NCBI GenBank assembly: GCA_038380435.1
Contig: JAWZYU010000025.1
Span: 45,640,691-45,704,690, forward strand
DNA from: Ryuthela nishihirai
Taxonomy: Eukaryota; Arthropoda; Arachnida; Araneae; Heptathelidae
Direction of reading: 5' to 3'
Length of the DNA stretch: 64,000 nucleotides
Under the pieces are notes generated by a model that saw nothing but the letters and a program-made list of their open reading frames with translations, ran no database searches and was not told where the DNA came from. Positions 57,664 through 64,000 of the stretch are shown piece after piece. The translations under genes were made by a program, and so were the position numbers. Position 1 is the stretch's first letter, and every line of letters starts with the position of its first letter.

Positions 57664-59155
57664 AGTTAGAAAAATTTCGATCAGGTGACATCAGCCTTAA
57701 AAATAAGCTGTGTGGTCAATATGAAGAAGCAATTGATAACGATCGATTGAAGGTTTTAATTGAATCTGACACATGCCAAACGGTACAAGACATCGCAGGC
57801 AAATTAGGTGTGCATTATTAAACAGTTTCCTGGCATCTACTAGCTATTGGGAAAGTGAAGAAGTTCAATAAATGGGTTCTGCTTGAATTAAGAGACTCAT
57901 AAGGCACACTGACTTGAAATGTGCACTTTCCTTATCACACAACACCAAAGCGATCCATTTTTGCATAGAGTTGTAAAGTGATGAAATATGGTTCCTACAC
58001 AACAATTGTCAATGTTCTTCTCAATGGCTGGACATTGTGGAAGCACCCAAACACATGCCCATGCCTAATCTTCCCCAAAGAATGGTGGCATTTGGTGGAC
58101 TACAGTTGGTGTTGTGATGCTCCCCTCATTCACTTTTACTTTACCTTAACCAGTTTTGCTTAATTTACGTTATATTTATCATTTTGGGGATTTTTATTTC
58201 CATTTTGGCATCACAGCGCTTGTTTCCAAGAGTTAGGAGTTACGTATGCACAACTCCGAACTTTTGATTGTCACCCGCTAAAGCGCTTGCACAAGGACAT
58301 GCCCACTCTTGCATCATAGCTTGCGCCGCTCATCAATTTATGCAAATGTCTTTCCCGGTGTGCAACATGACACGTGCGAGCTTTGTACCTCTTGTTACAA
58401 CCTGGTGACATGTTGTCACAGTAGCACAGATGATAGTAGAGTAGAAGAGCACAGTTTAGAGATTTTTAGTTTGGAGTTTGTTGACGATGTTTGCAGTAAG
58501 AAATAATGTAGTATCTTTTTTATTGAAGTTTTGGTGAGTGCTCTTTGGAAATAAATTGTTTGTTATTTAAACCTTTTGAATCTTTACTAATTTTTTTCTC
58601 TTGAGCAATGTTAGTTTGTTTTGACTAGCATTAACATAAAATTTTGACAATCATTTAATATTTTTGAATTCTTACTCATTAACGGTTGCTGGTATTTTGA
58701 ACCCTAATTAAACTTTATTTTTGTTAATTTGTCAATTATTGCCTGGCACCTGACTCAGCTATCTGGAGCATGAAAATAATTGGATCAGACAAAGGGTCCA
58801 AACTTTAAAAAGTAATTAATTTCTATGGAGAGTTAGTGTTATCCATTTTTCATTCCTAAAACCAGGTGAAACAATAACTGCAGAGAAATATTGTGCAGAA
58901 CTCCAAAAAATGCATGACAAATTATGCAAGACGCCTGCATCAGTCAATGAACGTGACATCCTACTACTCCATGAAAACCTATCGCTAACTGACTACCACT
59001 TCTTAGAGGGGACATTCAGCAATGAGACAGCAGTTAAAAAAACCTTGAAAGAATTCATTGCTGCCACGAACTCAGATTTCTTTACCAACAACATAAATGC
59101 ACTTGTTTAACAGTAGCAGAAGTGTATTGAATCTGCTGATGCGTATTTTGATTAA
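57664..59155 (+). pseudogene. Mariner transposase pseudogene split by a candidate LTR
   Basis: 57664-58112 reads 'FRSGDISLKNKLCGQYEEAI', 'DIAGKLGVHY' and 'IGKVKKFNKWVL' (DNA-binding half), then a decayed core around the first catalytic motif. After the insertion, 58836-59155 reads 'IHFSFLKPGETITAEKYC', 'DILLLHENLSLTDYHFLEGT' and 'TNSDFFTNNINALV'. About 30 residues between the second and third catalytic positions are deleted, so the core is doubly inactive. The family order is that of ordinary DD34D mariners. No inverted ends were found. Confidence 0.83.
58113..58835 (+). repeat. Candidate solo LTR, 723 bp, inside the mariner
   Basis: It starts TGTGATGCTCC. GTGT precedes it at 58109-58112 and follows it at 58836-58839, a 4-bp target duplication. 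A polyadenylation-like AATAAA lies near 58550. No coding frame was seen. The same sequence, split in two, lies at 38512-38860 and 45387-45731 on the other strand, where the ends are TGTGATGG...GGAGCATTACA. Here the last bases have changed to GGAGAGTTA. A non-autonomous DNA element is the alternative. Confidence 0.68.
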
Positions 59156-59159
59156 GCAA

Positions 59160-60470
59160 AGTTATTTTTAACATAATTATAGCTGTTTCACTAATAATTT
59201 GGCCATTTCATTTGCAACAACCTAATACATTACTCAGTCATTATGAAAACAGGTCTGCTGTAACTGCAGTTTAGGATAAACAAGACCACTTTAAATAGTC
59301 TATTCTTGAAACCAACAGTACTGTCTGTGCAAAATGCAACTTTGGAAAAAGGCCATTTCAGTTAATCTATCCAATGATAGTTCATTTGTCATAATACCCA
59401 GGTTATAGAATAACTCAACTGAGATAGCCTAAGTACTAAATTACTGGGAGATATGTGTTCAAGTCCTACTCATGGCATAACACATTTTTGCAGCAAAATT
59501 ATTTCTTAACCCTTCTAGGGTCCAGCCTAAAAATCTGATTTAGATCCAGAGCTCCAGCTATTTTTTCACTATGATTTGGCAAAACAAAATTAATTTTAGC
59601 ATTTTTTGCCAAATAATTAATAAAAGGAATTATGGCATGTTATATGCAAATTAATCAGCATTTAATTCTGAATTTTTCTGAAAATATTTTACAAAAAGAG
59701 ATACTAGTTTTATTTCAATGAGGCTTTTATAGAGGCATGCAGTAAAAAAATGCATCTGGCAACATATAAAAATTTATTTAAAAAAAAAATAATAGACAGA
59801 AAGATTATAATGCACATGAATAGAAAGTATTTCTGAATAACAAAAAAAAATTTTTTTCTCGTTTCAAGTAAAAATTTCTTCCATTTTGTAATTTTTTTTC
59901 TCGGTACCATACTTTGAGTATACCAACTATATCAAGTCATATCAACAAGTTAAATTTGGAATTTAAAAGAAAAATAACTAAAAAACTGAAAAAACCGAAA
60001 TATATTATGTTATGTACCAAATTAAACAGAATTCAATTACGAATTTTATGAAAATAAAACAAGCAAGCAAATTTAAAAGCATTGTAATTTTAATAAGACA
60101 TTTTTACAGTATTAAGTTTAAAAAAATTGGATTATGCAATTACAGCTTAATTTTGGAAAACCTGACCAATAAAACTAGTTAAATTATATATTCATCAAAA
60201 GTAAATTTCTTCCCAAATAGTATAATTTTTATTTCTTCTAACAATTTTTTTTTTTTTGAGTGTGGTATATTTTGGGACATCAGCCATTATTATACAAGGT
60301 TACTTGGATTGCTTCCATTACCGGGATTTTCTGTCTGCTTTAGGAAGTGGAGGAAGTTTCTTGACTTTTTTTTTCCCGAATATTACAAATTTTTTCTTTG
60401 GTTGCTAAATTTTTATCTTAACTAAGTGCCAAAAAGTCAGTCCACCAAAGTAAAAAAAAAGTCTATATTG
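59160..60470. other. AT-rich sequence, nothing recognised
   Basis: Long A and T runs. No exon or matched repeat was seen. Confidence 0.5.
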
Positions 60471-61755
60471 ACAGAAAGGTCAGGTTCTCAAAAATAATCT
60501 TAAATTTCACTTTTCAGGAAGAGAAGATAACAAACATCACCAAGGTGTGGGTCTGCTTCTCAGCAGACATGCTAGTGACACTCTTCAAGGATATCAGTGC
60601 ATTAATGAAAGGTTTCTTACAGCAAAATTTCAGACAAGCATTAAAGACTTGAATATTATCTGCTGTTATGTCCTCACTGAGACACCGATGAGGATGAGAA
60701 GGATGGGTTTTATGGACAACTTCAGGATATTTTGAATTCTGTCAAGAAAGGAGATATTACCCTTGTTCTAGGTGACTTCAATGCCAAAGTTTGTACTGAC
60801 TCTGACCTTTGGGGAGGGGTGATAGGCCCTTTTGGTATTGGTAGCTGTAATGTGCAATATCTCCTACAGGTAAGTAAACTCAATGGATTCAGAATAACTA
60901 ACACTTATTACAAACACCGCGACATACGTAAGTACACATGGGTTTCACCCAATAGGCTGCACAAGAATATGATTGAGTATATATTAATTAACAGCAAATG
61001 GGCTAGTTCTGTTAGGAATACCAGGTCATATAGGGGAGCTGAAATTGGATCTGAACATTATCTTGTTAAAAGTGTCTTGCAACTTAAACTTAAAAAGTGT
61101 TGTGCTAGGGTTAAAAAATTTACCTTTAATACTGAAGCTCTGAAAGACCTAGTTATAGCTAAAGCTTACCATGATAGGTTACTTAGACATTATGACAGTC
61201 ATGGTTTGCTTACTACTGAAGTTGAGGAAGAATGGGATCATTTTAAACAGGCTTTTTTGGACACTAACAGTACTCTTTTAGGAAAAAAGGAGCAGAAGAG
61301 GCAAAATTATTTGAGTGATAAGGCACTTGAGCTTACTTCAGAAAGAAAGAACTGCAGGAATGTCCTTAATCAATATTCTACTACTCCTAATAGAAAGCAT
61401 TACAGAGAGCTTAATAAACGTATAAAGGATCAGTTAGCTGCTGATAAGAATTTTTGGCTTCAAGGCTTGGCTGACCAAGCCGAGGAAGCAGTTAGACAGC
61501 ACAACAGCAGAGAGCTGTACCACATTAAGTTTCGTGTGGTAGAAAATGGACAGATATAAAGGGATTGAAGGATAAACAAGGTAAGGTTATAGAAGGGGAG
61601 GATTCTGTCATGGCTAGGTGGGCTGAGCATTTCAGTGATGTTCTAAACAATGTGGTTAATTAGTCCCATAGTTTGCAATGATGATAGATGCATTGGTGAC
61701 TTTAATGTTGGCCCTATAACACAATCTGAAGTTATTTTGGCTGTTTATAAACTTC
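60471..61755 (+). pseudogene. RTE-clade LINE, copy 6 (endonuclease to start of reverse transcriptase)
   Basis: It begins in the endonuclease ('VLKNNLKFHFSG') and reads 'LVLGDFNAKVCTDSDLWGGV' near 60762. A 275-codon frame then runs from 60732 to 61559, the longest uninterrupted RTE frame here. The motif usually written S-D-H is 'GSEHYLVK' near 61050, with the aspartate replaced. After two frameshifts it stops at 'LAVYKLH' near 61755, where minus-strand RTE sequence begins. Confidence 0.87.
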
Positions 61756-64000
61756 ATCATCATCATCAACCTCAAGCAGCCATGGGCTATGGAGGTCCAA
61801 CCAGACCGTGAAATTTAGTTCTCCAAGCAAGTCTATCCTCAGCTACATCTACTGCATCTGGCCACTGCACACCAATTCTAACAAGGTCCTGTTTGATATT
61901 GTCTGCCCACCGCATCCGAGGTCTCCCCTTCTTTCTGAGGCCTTTAGGCACACTGTTCATAACCCTATTCGCCAATCTATAATTATTCATACGGGCAACA
62001 TGGCCAAACCAACGGAGTCTCTCTCTGCACAATATGCTACTTAAAGGAGGTTGCCAACTCCTTTGTCTAACCTCATCATTAGTTACAAAGTTAAAAGACC
62101 TAATACCCAAGATAATACGTAAGCACCTAGAATCAAAAGCATCTAGTTTCCTGTTATCTTGTTTACACAGCATCCAAGTTTCACTACCATAACTAACCCT
62201 AGAAAGAACCAAACTATTATACAGTCTAATTTTAGTCTTTAGGTGTATATGCCTATTTCTCCACTCTCTCCATAGATTCTTACAAGTCCCAGCAGCAATC
62301 CCTTTACGTCTATTAATCTCATGCCGCACATCACCATTGTCTGTTACATAGCTCCCAAGATAATTAAACTGTGACACCTGCTCAAGACTGCAACCATTCA
62401 GATTAACTGAATCACAGCCTGCCTGACCAATTTTCATCATTTTGTTTTCTCTCTGTTTATAACCAAACCTACTCTACTACCAGTTTCATCAACAGCTCGA
62501 ATGAAAGAGTTCATCTAATCAACATCATTTGCCAAAAGGGCTAAATCATCAGCATAATCTAAATCAGAAATTTTCGTATCTCCAGTCCATTTAAGGCCAA
62601 AATCTTTCCCTTGAAGTGAATTTCACAAAACATAATCAATAACCAAGCTAAAGAGAAAAGGAGACAAAATGCACCCTTGTCGAACACCAGAAGTAATGCT
62701 AAACCAATTGCTACAAGCCTTACAAACTCTCACACACAACTCAGTGTTATTGTAGATAGTTTTCATTATGTTAACTAACTTGTCAGGTATACCATATGAT
62801 CTCACAATCAACCACAAATTAGGATGATCAACAAAGTCGAAAGCCTTTTTGAAATCAACAAAGCTAGCAACCAAATGTTTCTGAAACTATCTGCCTAAGT
62901 GAAAATATCTGATCCACACATCCCCTACCACTTCTGAATCCACATTGTTCATCACGCAATTGACTGTCAACCAGATTCTTAATTCTATTAAGCACAATCA
63001 TGGAAAGAACTTTACCTTGGACAGAGAGTAGGCTGATACACCTATAGTTATTACAAAAACTGTGATCACCTTTTTTTGAAAATAGGAATAACAATAGCTC
63101 TGGTAAAATCCTTAGGAACCATGCCTTTCACATAAAAGATATTCAGAATTTCAGTCATCCAAGTGGTAACCAAAACATTCCCAGCTCTAAGCATTTCCGT
63201 AGTAATTTCATCAAGCCTTTGATTTATGAAGTTTAAGCTTAGAAACAGCCAAACTAACTTCAGATTGTGCTATAGGGCCAACATTAAAGCCACCAATGCA
63301 TCTATCATCATTGCAAACAATGGGAATAGAACTAACCGCATTGTTTAGATTATCACTGAAATGCTCAGCCCACCTAGCCATGATAGAATCCTCACCTATA
63401 ACCTTACCTTGTTTATCCTTATAATCCCTGTACACCTGTTCGTTTTCTACCACATAAAACATTAACTATATGGTACAGCTCTCTGCTGTTGTGCTGTCTA
63501 ACTGCTTCCTCAGCTTTGTCAGCCAAACCACAAGCCAAAGATTCTTATCAGCAGCTAACTGATCTTTTACACATTTATTAAGTTCTCTGTAATGCTTTCT
63601 ATTAGGACTAGTAGCGTATTGATTAAGGACATTCCTGCAGTTATTTCTTTCCAAAATAAGCTCAAGTGCCTTATCACTCAGATAATTCTTCCTCAACTTC
63701 AGTAGTAAGCATACCATGACTGTCATAATGATTAAGTAACCTATCATGGTAAGCTTTGGCTATAACTGGGTCTTTCAGAGCTTCAGTATTAAAAGTAATT
63801 TTTTAACCCTAGCACAACAGTTTTTAAGTTTAAGTTGCCAGACACTTTTAACAAGGTAATGGTCAGATCGAATTTCAGCTCCCCTATATGACCTGGTATT
63901 CCTAACAGAACTAGCCCATTTGCTGTTAATTAATATATAATCAATCATATTCTTATGCAGCCCATCGGGTGAAACCCATGTGTACTTACGTATGTCGCGG
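61756..64000 (-). pseudogene. RTE-clade LINE, copy 7 (runs off the window)
   Basis: The 3' end is complete: CATCATCATCATCAACCTCA at 61756 is the complement of an (ATG)n tail. 62440-61787 is an open C-terminal frame of 217 codons ('MMKIGQAGCDSVNLNGCSLE' to 'AWRTKFHGLVGPP'). The reverse transcriptase lies at 63400-62520 with an intact 'DLDYADDLALLAND' box. The linker and endonuclease continue past 64000. Frameshifts near 62450, 62900 and 63100 break it. It is in the host gene's orientation. Confidence 0.88.

Noticed and set aside
1..64000. CRISPR array, operon or prokaryotic origin
   Set aside because: No regularly spaced repeats, no long intact genes, and clear eukaryotic introns and SINEs.

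Overview
The window looks like nuclear DNA of an invertebrate animal, most likely an arthropod and possibly a chelicerate (this placement is inference). It is AT-rich and has no bacterial-style genes. It holds short exons with GT..AG borders, tRNA-derived SINEs, Tc1/mariner transposons, RTE-type and RNase H-bearing LINEs, a Penelope-like element and a Ty3/gypsy element. I see one host gene. Everything else recognisable is transposable-element sequence lying in its introns or flank.

Host gene. Four exons on the minus strand (55652-55576, 49406-49306, 31069-30916, 15398-15249) join in phase. They encode part of the multi-pass membrane domain of an RNFT1/RNFT2-like protein (RING finger and transmembrane domain protein, an ER-associated ubiquitin ligase family). 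The introns are about 6.2, 18.2 and 15.5 kb. The 5' exons probably lie beyond 64000. The RING exons were not found and probably lie to the left of position 1.

Layout. 216-1681 is a Tc1/mariner-superfamily element with long inverted ends. 1.9-2.8 kb holds a palindrome, a SINE-A fragment and a long SINE-B variant. 4.1-6.9 kb is a rearranged RTE LINE. 6.9-10.3 kb is a Penelope-like element cut by a Tc1 element (8845-10062). 10.4-13.3 kb holds SINE-B copies and a Tc1 remnant. 17.6-20.4 and 23.3-26.5 kb are minus-strand RTE LINEs. 22.4-23.2 and 28.7-30.0 kb are Tc1 elements. 31.4-38.1 kb is a Ty3/gypsy element with a 992-bp mosaic insert in pol. 38.1-46.0 kb is a nested set: an RTE LINE fragment holding a candidate LTR, which in turn holds RNase H-bearing LINE sequence. 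46.6-48.6 kb holds two mariner-type elements. 51.5-52.7 kb is another Tc1 element. 57.0-59.2 kb holds RTE fragments and a mariner cut by a second copy of the candidate LTR. 60.5-64.0 kb is two RTE LINEs joined in opposite orientation.

Three tRNA-headed SINE families were named here: SINE-A, SINE-B and SINE-C. The 3' end of SINE-A resembles that of the RTE LINE, which suggests RTE machinery mobilises it. All autonomous elements I could read are broken by stops, frameshifts or insertions. The least familiar items are the TG..CA 0.7-kb candidate LTR, the SINE-B variant with a different 3' half, and the mosaic inverted insert in the gypsy pol gene. I found no clear sign of a new molecular system; the novelty here is in repeat families and their nesting.
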